In this document: piece after piece, positions 8,598 through 15,573 of the stretch
Numbering within the stretch: the stretch's first letter is position 1
Layout of the letters: the number at the start of each line of letters is the position of its first letter
Source: JBLHKW01 sp047618565
GTDB lineage: Bacteria; Planctomycetota; UBA1135; GCA-002686595
Length of the DNA stretch: 23,714 nt
Assembly (NCBI GenBank): GCA_047618565.1
Contig: JBLHKW010000075.1
Location: 1-23,714, forward strand
Reading direction: 5' to 3'
Program-made: the position numbers and the translations under genes
Notes under the pieces: model-generated
Databases searched by the model: none
Told to the model about the DNA's origin: nothing
The model's input: only the letters and a program-made list of their open reading frames with translations

Positions 8598-9372
8598 AGT
8601 AGCCCTTGAACCAGGCGTCGATCATCGTGGCCGTGTAGTCCGTGTGTCGGCGCTCGCTCAGTACGTGGTCCGCGTTGGGTAGCGCGATGAAGCTGCGTGT
8701 CCCGCGCACCGTCTCGTAGATGCGCTGCGCGTGCGCAATGTCGACGGTGCTGTCGCTGGGCGAGTGCAGGATCAGGAGCGGTCGGTTCAGGCTGCGCAGG
8801 GTGGCCGTGTGGTCGTGGCTGCGCACGTCCTCGATGAACTGGCGTGTGAGTTCGTAGCTGCGGCCGGCGATGGCGATCGGTGCCGCGCCTACCTCCAGCG
8901 CACGCTCGACCTCGCGCGGGAAGTGTTCGAGCACGTGTGCCGGGTCGCTGGGCGCAGCGATCGTCGCGATGGCGCTCACCCCCGGAAGCTGCTGTGCGGT
9001 GGCCAGGCAGGTCGCTCCACCCCAGCTATGACCGATCAGCAGCGTGGGGGCCGTTTCATGCCGGGCCAGGAATGCCGCGGCACTCTGCAGGTCGTCGATG
9101 GCGGTCGAGAAGTTGCTGCTGGAGAAGTCCCCGGCGCTGGCGCCCAGGCCGGTCATGTCGAAACGCAGCACCGCGATCCCGACCTGAGCCAGGGCGCGGC
9201 TGATGCGCGCGACGGCCGGAAAGTCCTTCGTGCAGGTGAAGCAGTGCGCGACCAGCGCGAAGAAGCGCGGCGCCTGCGCCGGTCGCTCGAGCAGGCCTAC
9301 CAGGGACAGGCCGCGACTGTTCTCGAAGCTCACCCGATCGGTGCTGGCCCTTTGGGTCGTGGTGGATGTCAC
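8593..9372 (-). CDS. Alpha/beta-hydrolase, stand-alone relative of hydrolase-OsmC fusion proteins
   Basis: This 259-residue cytoplasmic serine hydrolase has nucleophile elbow GHSWGG (Ser116), likely acid Asp207 in HSPSDSTVD and His236 in NADHVL. The segment AHCFTCTKD followed by LRFDMTGLG is typical, from memory, of the hydrolase half of bifunctional alpha/beta-hydrolase/OsmC proteins. Here the reading frame stops where the OsmC domain would begin, so only the hydrolase part exists. The start is GTG at 9372, overlapping the rhomboid stop as GTGA, which implies translational coupling. Open frame continues upstream inside the rhomboid gene but is a shadow. The substrate is unknown, possibly an ester or thioester. 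Confidence 0.82.
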   Translation of the reverse strand: MTSTTTQRASTDRVSFENSRGLSLVGLLERPAQAPRFFALVAHCFTCTKDFPAVARISRALAQVGIAVLRFDMTGLGASAGDFSSSNFSTAIDDLQSAAAFLARHETAPTLLIGHSWGGATCLATAQQLPGVSAIATIAAPSDPAHVLEHFPREVERALEVGAAPIAIAGRSYELTRQFIEDVRSHDHTATLRSLNRPLLILHSPSDSTVDIAHAQRIYETVRGTRSFIALPNADHVLSERRHTDYTATMIDAWFKGYC

Positions 9373-10274
9373 GACGGGACCGATGTCAGGGCCAGAGCCC
9401 AGGCGATGACGAGCAGCGCCGCGCCGAGCGCTGCGGCCACGCGTTGCCCGCTGGTTCCGAGCCGGGCCGGCGCGCGGTAGGCCGCGGCGAGTGCGCCGAG
9501 CGCGCCTCCACAGCCGAGGCCTGTCACGTGTGCGATCACATCCGTATTGGAGTCCGCGCCGCCCACGCCGAGGAATCCGAACAGGGCGATGCCCCCGATG
9601 ATCGGGGCGAAGCGGCGCATGGGCGGATAGTACAGCGTGTGTCGCCGGAACCACTCGTAGGCGGCGAGCATTCCGAGCACACCGAAGACGCCGGTAGAGG
9701 CTCCTATCGAGGTGTGAGCCGCGCCCTGGAGCCAGGCGTTGACCAGATTTCCGAGTCCGCCGGCCAGGACGAAGCCGAGCCAGGTCAGGCCTCCGCCCAG
9801 GGAATGCGCGGCCAGGAGCGCGAAACCTACCCCGAAGACCGCGTTGCCGATCAGGTGCGACAGGCCACCGTGCAGGGTGAGCGCCGTGACGGTGCGCCAC
9901 CACTCGCCGTCGAGCACGGCACCGGCCTGCATCTTGCCCGCATCCCAGAAGTTGTGGCCCAGCAGGCCCTGTCTGCCGACAGGGAACATGGCCACGATCA
10001 GCGCAGCGTAGAGTCCGGCGCCGAGCTTGCCCTTGGAGAGCAGCGGCGGCGCGTCGTAGTGCGGCGGCCAGCCGACATTCTCGGTCTCGTAATTGGAGAG
10101 TTCCGCGAGCGCCGCCTCAGCGCGCTCGGCGGGCACGATCAGGTGGCAGCCCGCGCCCATCTGCTGGACCTGGAACGGTATCCCGAGGGATTGCAGCACG
10201 AGCGCACGCTCCATGCAGGCCTTCTTGGTGGACGCACGGAATACCTCGACGGCGGGGGAGGAGAATGGAGTCAC
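9369..10274 (-). CDS. Rhomboid intramembrane serine protease with N-terminal DUF2007-like domain
   Basis: This 301-residue membrane protease would cleave transmembrane substrates. Residues 8-62 (VEVFRAST...CHLIVPAERAEAALAEL) resemble the DUF2007 'putative signal transducing' fold. The rhomboid core follows from about 85: GEWWRTVTALTLHGGLSH, with His140 and Asn144 as the HxxxN pair, the nucleophile motif GAST (Ser193), and catalytic His249 in IAHVTGLG. Six or so hydrophobic helices are visible. The start appears to be GTG at 10274, because the DUF2007-like part begins at once. A later ATG at residue 21 would truncate it. The preceding small gene, 27 bases upstream, encodes another DUF2007-like domain, suggesting linked function. 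Confidence 0.87.
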   Translation of the reverse strand: MTPFSSPAVEVFRASTKKACMERALVLQSLGIPFQVQQMGAGCHLIVPAERAEAALAELSNYETENVGWPPHYDAPPLLSKGKLGAGLYAALIVAMFPVGRQGLLGHNFWDAGKMQAGAVLDGEWWRTVTALTLHGGLSHLIGNAVFGVGFALLAAHSLGGGLTWLGFVLAGGLGNLVNAWLQGAAHTSIGASTGVFGVLGMLAAYEWFRRHTLYYPPMRRFAPIIGGIALFGFLGVGGADSNTDVIAHVTGLGCGGALGALAAAYRAPARLGTSGQRVAAALGAALLVIAWALALTSVPS

Positions 10275-10301
10275 GTCGGCTGGCAGGGTGGGGCGGTCGG
10301 G

Positions 10302-10646
10302 CTAGAAGAGGCGCAGTCCGCAGGACGGGCAGCGGCCCTGACCACGCGGGATCGGATCCGTGCACGCCGGGCAGTTTGACGAATCGGCGTCGAGATCGAC
10401 GACCGCATCTGTGGCCTGCCGGGCCGTCTCATCCAAGCCCTGCTTCCAATGTTCTTCGACTATTTTCTCAGCCTGCTGCACGTCTGAGCCCGCGACCGCG
10501 AGCCCGAATTGGGTGCCTCAGGCGTTCGGATCGCCGCCCGGAGGACCGCTGATGGTCGAGCTGAGGCCCTGTGCTTTCAGTAGCTGGCTCAGGCCCTTGA
10601 TGCTCGCAAGGGAGCCCTTGGAGAGCGGTGTGTCGTGGGGGTTCAT
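10302..10646 (-). CDS. Small DUF2007-like/zinc-ribbon protein with in-frame TGA, candidate selenoprotein
   Basis: Read as one frame, this gives 114 residues interrupted once by TGA at codon 43 (10520-10518). The 42 residues before it end in ISGPPGGDPNA. The frame resumes without loss as GTQFGLAVAGSDVQQAEKIV, then a C-terminal zinc ribbon (Cys92, Cys95, Cys106, Cys109; CPAC and CPSC), and ends at TAG. The two halves complete a DUF2007-like domain, so neither is a sensible protein alone. The ATG overlaps the yciB stop as ATGA, which strongly supports this start. A stem-loop with loop GGUC begins 12 nt after the TGA. TGA could encode selenocysteine, or replace a cysteine codon by mutation or sequencing error. 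The molecular role is unknown. Confidence 0.6.
10486..10520 (-). promoter_or_regulatory. Candidate bacterial SECIS element after in-frame UGA
   Basis: On the mRNA, UGA (10520-10518) is followed by 12 nt and then an 8-bp stem, GGGCUCGC (10505-10498) pairing with GCGGGCUC (10493-10486) with two G-U pairs. The apical loop is GGUC. The loop starts 20 nt after the UGA, and its GGU matches the GGUCU loop of E. coli fdhF SECIS. In such GC-rich DNA a chance hairpin is possible. Confidence 0.45.
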
Positions 10647-11266
10647 CGTGGGTCCGTGTTGTCGGCAGGCTGCGCCGGGTCGCTCGCCTCATCCGGCGCT
10701 GCCTCTTCCTGTGGCCCGTGGCGCTTGAGCAGGCCCATCTGCGAGATCATGAATGCGAAGGTGATCGGCATGACGCCGAAGACCTTGAACTTCACCCAGG
10801 CGTCCGTCGAAACGCTGCGCCAGACGACTTCGTTCAGGCCTGCGAGGACGAGGAAGAAGAACGCCCAGCGCAGGGTAAGCAGGCGCCAGCCCTCATCGTC
10901 GAGGTCGAATGCTGTCCCGAACGCGACTCTCAGGAGCGATCGACCGCGTGCCAGGCCGGCGAAGAGGATCCCCGCGAACAGGACGTTGACGATCGTCGGC
11001 TTGAGCTTGATGAAGGTCTCGTCGTGCAGCGCGAGCGTCAGACCTCCGAGTACGAGCACGAAGATTCCGGTGAATAGCGGCATCACCGGCCAGCGCTTCT
11101 CGAGCACGCGCGATGCGATCAACGAGAGCGTGATCGCCACCATGAAGACGCCCGTGGCCCAGAAGAGGTCCGCGCGGCTGTTCGTGATGAAAAAGGCCAC
11201 CAGCGGGCCGATTTCGATCAGGAAACGCAGGCCGGGGGAGGACTTGGGCGCTTCTCGACGGGTCAT
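10643..11266 (-). CDS. yciB: YciB/IspZ-type inner membrane septation protein
   Basis: This 207-residue multi-pass membrane protein resembles E. coli YciB (about 180 residues), which is linked to envelope and septum maintenance. Recognisable segments are FLIEIGPLVAFFITN near the start, DETFIKLKPTIVNVLFAG in the middle and WVKFKVFGVMPITFAF near the end. About five hydrophobic helices are visible. The C-terminal tail after 185 is acidic and Pro/Ala-rich and exceeds the usual family length. I chose the ATG at 11266, with GGTGG just upstream; GTG at 11275 is an alternative. The stop overlaps the next start as ATGA. This is the first gene of the minus-strand operon. Confidence 0.9.
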   Translation of the reverse strand: MTRREAPKSSPGLRFLIEIGPLVAFFITNSRADLFWATGVFMVAITLSLIASRVLEKRWPVMPLFTGIFVLVLGGLTLALHDETFIKLKPTIVNVLFAGILFAGLARGRSLLRVAFGTAFDLDDEGWRLLTLRWAFFFLVLAGLNEVVWRSVSTDAWVKFKVFGVMPITFAFMISQMGLLKRHGPQEEAAPDEASDPAQPADNTDPR

Positions 11267-11351
11267 GGATGCCACCGTACCCGATCGCCTGGCCCCCAGG
11301 CCGGGAATCTATCTGCTTTCCATGTATAGGGTTGTGCGAATCGGGCGTCGG

Positions 11352-11411
11352 GCGAGCGAGTTTTCGAGAGGTCGCTAAGATGAGGCCAGGCTCGCTCGCT
11401 CGCTCTTTTTT
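11352..11411 (+). promoter_or_regulatory. Leader inverted repeat followed by T6
   Basis: GCGAGCGAG (11352-11360) is complementary to CTCGCTCGC (11391-11399), within four tandem CTCG/GCTC units, and a run of six T follows at 11406-11411. It lies 42-101 bases upstream of the beta-propeller start. It could act as an attenuator-like terminator or simply reflect a tetranucleotide repeat. The remaining divergent region to yciB shows no convincing promoter. Confidence 0.25.
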
Positions 11412-11452
11412 GTCCTGTTGTTTGCATCGGCTTCGAGCCCGTCCTCCTCTTC

Positions 11453-14203
11453 ATGATCCGCAGCTTGACTCTTCTCCTGGCCGGACTGTCTGCTGACACC
11501 GGTTCGGTCCCGCTTTATGTTTCGTCCCTCTCCACCTCCCTCGACGGAGCCCTGGAGACCCAAAATCATCTCTTCGACGAGCCGCGACGGGTGTGCGTGG
11601 ACTCCGGTTGCGCCGCTGCGTCGACAGGCCCGGCGGCCCAGCGCCTGCCCTCGACGGCGGGTTTCCTCTGCGTCAACCAGGCGCCCGAAGGTGACATGCC
11701 GCGCGAGCTGGCCTTCTCGATGGACGGCAGTGAGGTCCTCACGGTCCAGCGCGATACGGACAACCTGACCTTCCACGACGCGCTCACGCGCCGCCCGACC
11801 TTCACGGTGCCCGTCGGCGACTTCCCCGTGGCCGTCGCCGTCACGCCGGACAACCGCTACGCGCTCGTGCCCAACGTGCTGGACCACAGTCTGTCGGTCA
11901 TCGACATGGCCCTGCACGCGGTCGTCGCGACCGTGCCCCTGACAGGCGAGCAGCCCTTCGCGCTTCAGGTACTTCCCGACAGCCGCTTCGTGCTCGTGGC
12001 CTTGATCAACGATGCGGTCACCTCCTCGGTCTCCGTGGTGGATCTCCAGAGCTTCACGGAGACGCGTACCTTCCCGACCGGACCCCAGGGTGCGCTCGGT
12101 TTCTTCTACAGCCCGGAGTCCGCCATCTTCGGAAACCTGTTCACGGACTTCGAGCTGAGTCCCGATGGCACGCGCCTGGTGCTCGCGGATCGACCGGGCT
12201 CGCGCGTGCGCGTGTACGACGTGGCGAGTGGTGGCGTGCTGGCCGACCTGGTCGTGGCCGACGTCCCCGGAGACGTGGCCATCAGTGCCGATGGGTTGTT
12301 CGCGGTCATCGAGCATGGCTCCGACTCGCGTCAGGTGACGCTGATCGATCTGATGGCCATGACGGTTGCAGGGGCTTTCACGACCAGCGGCGACCTGCCC
12401 GCGCGCTGCATCCGGATCACTCCCGACGGCACGCACGCGATCGTTGGCGGCGAAGGCGTGGTTCACTTCGTGGACCTCGTCAGCGGTCTGACCAGCGCCA
12501 CCCTGGCGACGGGCGCGGTGGGCGACATCGAGCTCTCCCACGATGGCCTGTATGCGTTCGTGGGCAGCGTCAGCGGGCCCCTGATCGAAATTGCGACGCG
12601 CTCCGTGGTCGCGACCTTCTCAACGCGCGGCACCTTCGAGCTGGCCGTATCACCGGTAGACAACAGCGCCGTAGGCCTGGGCAACCGGTTGAGCGAGGAC
12701 CTGCACTTCTACGACATCGACGGTCCCGGGGGCGCCTTTCTGGAAGCCGTCGTCGCGGGCCAGAGCGCCGAGGCGGATGCGCCGCGTTCGCTGTGCGTCT
12801 CTCCGGATGGCAGCACCCTGCTGGTGGTGAACAACACCTCGGACAACGTGGCCGTCATCGACGTCGCGACCGGCACGGTGCGCGCCTACATTCCCACGGG
12901 GCGTCGCTCCCTGGAGGCCGCGATCAGTCTGGATGGAACGCGCGCGGTCGTCACCAACGGGGATGCGGACACGGTCACGCTGATCGATCTGACCACGGAC
13001 ACGGTCGAGCACACGTTTCAGGTTCCGCTGCGACCGGCCGAGGTCGAGATCGCCCCGGACGGTTCCATGGCCTACGTCACGACGGTCGCGGGAACGGACC
13101 AGCTCTGGTTCCTGGACCTGAACACGCCGGCCAACTCATCGAGCCTGCCCGCGGGCCAGATGGGCGCGGCCTTCTACACGTACAACGTATTCAGTGGCAT
13201 GGCGCTCTCGGACGACGGCAGCACCCTGGCCGTATGCATCAGCTTTGACGACGAGCTGTTGCTGGTGGACACGGCGTCACGCTCTGTCATCCAGCGTGTT
13301 TCGGTCGGGAGTTTTCCGTTGCGCGTGGCCTTCTCACCCGCGGGAGATCGCGCCTACGTCACGAATGCCTTCTCCGACAATCTGCACGTGCTGCAGCTCT
13401 CCGGCGGATCCGCGTCCGTGCTCGGGATCGTGGACGGCATAGGCTCGCCATTGCAGGTGGATGTCGATGACACCGACAGCTACGCCTACGTGGGCAGCTG
13501 GGACTTCGGCTCCGCGGCCGTGCACGTGGTCGATACAGGTTCCCTGGCCTGTGTTGCCGAGGTTGCGCTCGGCAGCAGTCCGCGCAGCAGCGTGCTCGAC
13601 GGATCCGATCTGTGGGTGACGATGACCGACGGGGAATTGGGGCTCATCCGAGCCGAGGGCTCCGCGTCGATGCTCGTGGGAACGACGGCGCTCAGCGGCT
13701 CGCCGTCGGACATGGTGCTCGCGAAGCCCTTTGGAGTGCTTTACGCCGCGCAACCCGGGGTGGAGGACGGCCTGGACGTGGTCGCTGCTTCGATCCCGGT
13801 GAACTACTGTGTCGCCGCGCCGAACTCGGTCGGAGCAGGTGCCAGCATGAGCTACTCGGGGACCACCAGCGTCTCCAACAACGACTTCGTGGTCGCGGCC
13901 GAGGGCATGCCGCCGGGCGTGCCCCTGGTCGCGTTCTACGGGTCGACCGCGGTGCAGTTCGCCTTCGGGAACGGCCTGCGCTGTGTCGGTGGTGTGGTGC
14001 AGAGGCTGTACCCGGTCGTGCACGCGACCTCGAGCGGTACCACCTCACGCGCTCTCGACTTCACGACATCGCCCGTGGGCTTCGGGCCGAAATCCATCCA
14101 TCCGGGAGACACCTGGCAGTTCCAGGTCTGGTATCGGGACGGCATGGGTGGCGGCGCGGGCTTCAACCTTACCGACGGACTGCAAGCGACCTTCATTCCG
14201 TGA
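11453..14203 (+). CDS. Secreted YVTN-type beta-propeller protein with C-terminal planctomycete domain
   Basis: This is a 916-residue protein. A short signal peptide (MIRSLTLLLAGLSA) is followed by many repeats of the type SPDGSTLLVV...DNVAVIDVATGTV, the YVTN/NHL-like beta-propeller motif. They run from about 75 to 770 and are enough for two or more propellers. Residues 785-916 are a separate domain starting YCVAAPNSVG and including FGNGLRCVGG, GDTWQFQVWYRD and GFNLTDGLQATF. The secreted hydrolase at 4362-6836 carries the same domain near its N-terminus. Propellers usually bind ligands or proteins, and the end domain may serve export or attachment; both are inferences. No Shine-Dalgarno site is evident. 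The stop codon lies within a 15-base direct repeat (14197-14211). Confidence 0.85.
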   Translation: MIRSLTLLLAGLSADTGSVPLYVSSLSTSLDGALETQNHLFDEPRRVCVDSGCAAASTGPAAQRLPSTAGFLCVNQAPEGDMPRELAFSMDGSEVLTVQRDTDNLTFHDALTRRPTFTVPVGDFPVAVAVTPDNRYALVPNVLDHSLSVIDMALHAVVATVPLTGEQPFALQVLPDSRFVLVALINDAVTSSVSVVDLQSFTETRTFPTGPQGALGFFYSPESAIFGNLFTDFELSPDGTRLVLADRPGSRVRVYDVASGGVLADLVVADVPGDVAISADGLFAVIEHGSDSRQVTLIDLMAMTVAGAFTTSGDLPARCIRITPDGTHAIVGGEGVVHFVDLVSGLTSATLATGAVGDIELSHDGLYAFVGSVSGPLIEIATRSVVATFSTRGTFELAVSPVDNSAVGLGNRLSEDLHFYDIDGPGGAFLEAVVAGQSAEADAPRSLCVSPDGSTLLVVNNTSDNVAVIDVATGTVRAYIPTGRRSLEAAISLDGTRAVVTNGDADTVTLIDLTTDTVEHTFQVPLRPAEVEIAPDGSMAYVTTVAGTDQLWFLDLNTPANSSSLPAGQMGAAFYTYNVFSGMALSDDGSTLAVCISFDDELLLVDTASRSVIQRVSVGSFPLRVAFSPAGDRAYVTNAFSDNLHVLQLSGGSASVLGIVDGIGSPLQVDVDDTDSYAYVGSWDFGSAAVHVVDTGSLACVAEVALGSSPRSSVLDGSDLWVTMTDGELGLIRAEGSASMLVGTTALSGSPSDMVLAKPFGVLYAAQPGVEDGLDVVAASIPVNYCVAAPNSVGAGASMSYSGTTSVSNNDFVVAAEGMPPGVPLVAFYGSTAVQFAFGNGLRCVGGVVQRLYPVVHATSSGTTSRALDFTTSPVGFGPKSIHPGDTWQFQVWYRDGMGGGAGFNLTDGLQATFIP

Positions 14204-14211
14204 CGGCGTTC
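14197..14211 (+). repeat. 15-base direct repeat, copy 1 (contains propeller stop codon)
   Basis: TCCGTGACGGCGTTC occurs here and again, perfectly, at 14376-14390. The first copy includes the beta-propeller TGA. The two copies flank 164 bases that contain the large palindrome, as a duplicated target or recombination site would. Confidence 0.7.
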
Positions 14212-14285
14212 GTAAGCCGACGCAGTTCCAATCCGTAGCCATTCGCTACCTGTTCGACGAGCCCGGCCCGCCGATCTCATGAGGC

Positions 14286-14370
14286 GAACGTACGGAGCCA
14301 GTGCAAAAGCCGACGGGCATCGGCCATATCGGCCGATGCCCGTCGGATTTTGCACTGGCTCCGTACGTTC
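14286..14370. terminator. 85-base near-perfect palindrome between convergent genes
   Basis: Two 40-base arms (14286-14325 and 14331-14370) are complementary at 39 positions (a single G/T-side mismatch at 14310 against 14346) around a 5-base loop, ATATC. The arms begin GAACGTACGG and end CCGTACGTTC. It lies between the ends of the beta-propeller (+) and S1-domain (-) genes. A strong bidirectional terminator is the simplest role, but the arms are much longer than an intrinsic terminator needs and no clean U-tract follows. A small palindromic mobile element is the alternative. Confidence 0.6.
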
Positions 14371-14375
14371 ACTGA

Positions 14376-14390
14376 TCCGTGACGGCGTTC
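14376..14390 (+). repeat. 15-base direct repeat, copy 2
   Basis: This is a perfect copy of 14197-14211, 179 bases downstream and just past the palindrome. See copy 1. Confidence 0.7.
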
Positions 14391-14421
14391 TCCCGCTGAA
14401 CGGAACCGATCCGTCGCGTGC

Positions 14422-15546
14422 TCACTGCTCGAGTGCGCGGCGAAGCAATTGCCCGAGGTTGGTGCCGCTGCCTTCGGTGTCCTCGTGTTCGCCTTCCCAG
14501 TCGTGGAACGAGCTGGCGTCAGCAGCCTCGTTCGTTCTGATGCGCGCGCCGTCGCGGTGCAGCAGTGAGAGCGAGAGACGCTCCTCTTCGCAATCCAGGT
14601 CGCAGACGCGAACGGATAGCTGGCTGCCCTTGCGCAGTACGTCGCGCAGGCGCTTGCCGGCGAGGCCGCTCTCGCGTTCGTGTAGCAGGCCCTCGACTCC
14701 GGGCCGGATCGTGACCAGCACTCCGAAGTCCAGGAAGCGCGTCACGGTGCCCTGCACGATCTGATCCTCGTGCAGTTCCTTTTCCAGGCGCGCCCAGGGG
14801 CTCTCTTGCATCTGCTTGATGCCCAGGGCGATGCGTTTGCCGCTGCGCTTGATGTAGAGCACTCGCGCTTCGACGCTCTGTCCGACGCGCAGCACGTCGG
14901 CGGGGTGGGCGATGCGTTCCGTGGAGATGTTCGAGACGTGCACCAGACCCTCGTGACCGCGGCCGAAGCGCACGAAGGCGCCGTAGTCCTCGATGCGGCT
15001 CACGCTGCCTTGGATTACCTGGCCGGGCCGCAGGGTCCCGCCCTCGGCGCCCTGTTCGCGTTCACGTTTCAGCACCAGGCGCCGCGAGAGCAGCACGCGC
15101 TGGCGCTCCGGGTCCACCTCGAGCACCTCGCAGGTCAGCGTCTTGCCCACGAGCGGTTCGATCGCCTCTCCGCGCGCGGCCCCGGTGTGGGAGCGCGGCA
15201 TGAAGGCGTGCAACGGCCCGATCTTCAGTTGCAGTCCGTCGCGCGTGCTGCGCAGGGCGCGCGCGGCTACCAGGCTTCCGACCTCGAGATCCTCCCACGA
15301 GCGCATGCTCTTCGTGCCCACGCGCGCGAGCACCCAGAGCTGGTCCTCCTGTCCGCGCAGGGTGAAGTCGTGGCAGTCGCCGATCTCGGGCGCATCCTCG
15401 AAGGCGCGCAGCGAGATCACACCCTGCATGCGCGGTCCCAGCTCGACGAACACGTCGTCGCCGTCCTGGCCAACGATCGCTCCGCGCCATACCCGTAGGG
15501 TGTGCGCGCCGTGATCGCTCGTGGGGTGCGCGTCTCGGCTCGTCAT
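14422..15546 (-). CDS. Ribosomal protein S1-like RNA-binding protein with four S1 domains
   Basis: This 374-residue cytoplasmic protein has four S1/OB-fold units, about residues 18-77 (degenerate), 87-155, 173-246 and 260-330. The third is most typical: GQVIQGSVSRIEDYGAF...GLVHVSNIS. The fourth has QGTVTRFLDFGVLV...GVEGLLHE. A polar acidic tail follows. Bacterial S1 usually has four to six domains and is longer, so this is either a short S1-like protein or a paralogue acting in translation or RNA decay. It may be cotranscribed with the SDR gene 27 bases upstream. The stop is TGA. Confidence 0.85.
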   Translation of the reverse strand: MTSRDAHPTSDHGAHTLRVWRGAIVGQDGDDVFVELGPRMQGVISLRAFEDAPEIGDCHDFTLRGQEDQLWVLARVGTKSMRSWEDLEVGSLVAARALRSTRDGLQLKIGPLHAFMPRSHTGAARGEAIEPLVGKTLTCEVLEVDPERQRVLLSRRLVLKREREQGAEGGTLRPGQVIQGSVSRIEDYGAFVRFGRGHEGLVHVSNISTERIAHPADVLRVGQSVEARVLYIKRSGKRIALGIKQMQESPWARLEKELHEDQIVQGTVTRFLDFGVLVTIRPGVEGLLHERESGLAGKRLRDVLRKGSQLSVRVCDLDCEEERLSLSLLHRDGARIRTNEAADASSFHDWEGEHEDTEGSGTNLGQLLRRALEQ

Positions 15547-15573
15547 CGGGGAGTGTTGCTCGCTCGTGGCCGG

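Noticed and set aside
8593..9903. Long form of the minus-strand hydrolase (436 codons)
   Set aside because: The extra N-terminal part overlaps the rhomboid coding region in another frame and has Arg-rich shadow composition. The GTG at 9372 with a GTGA overlap is the better start.
11380..11496. Short plus-strand frame before the beta-propeller
   Set aside because: It is Arg/Pro-rich without signal or domain features, overlaps the propeller start, and is not supported by a ribosome site.
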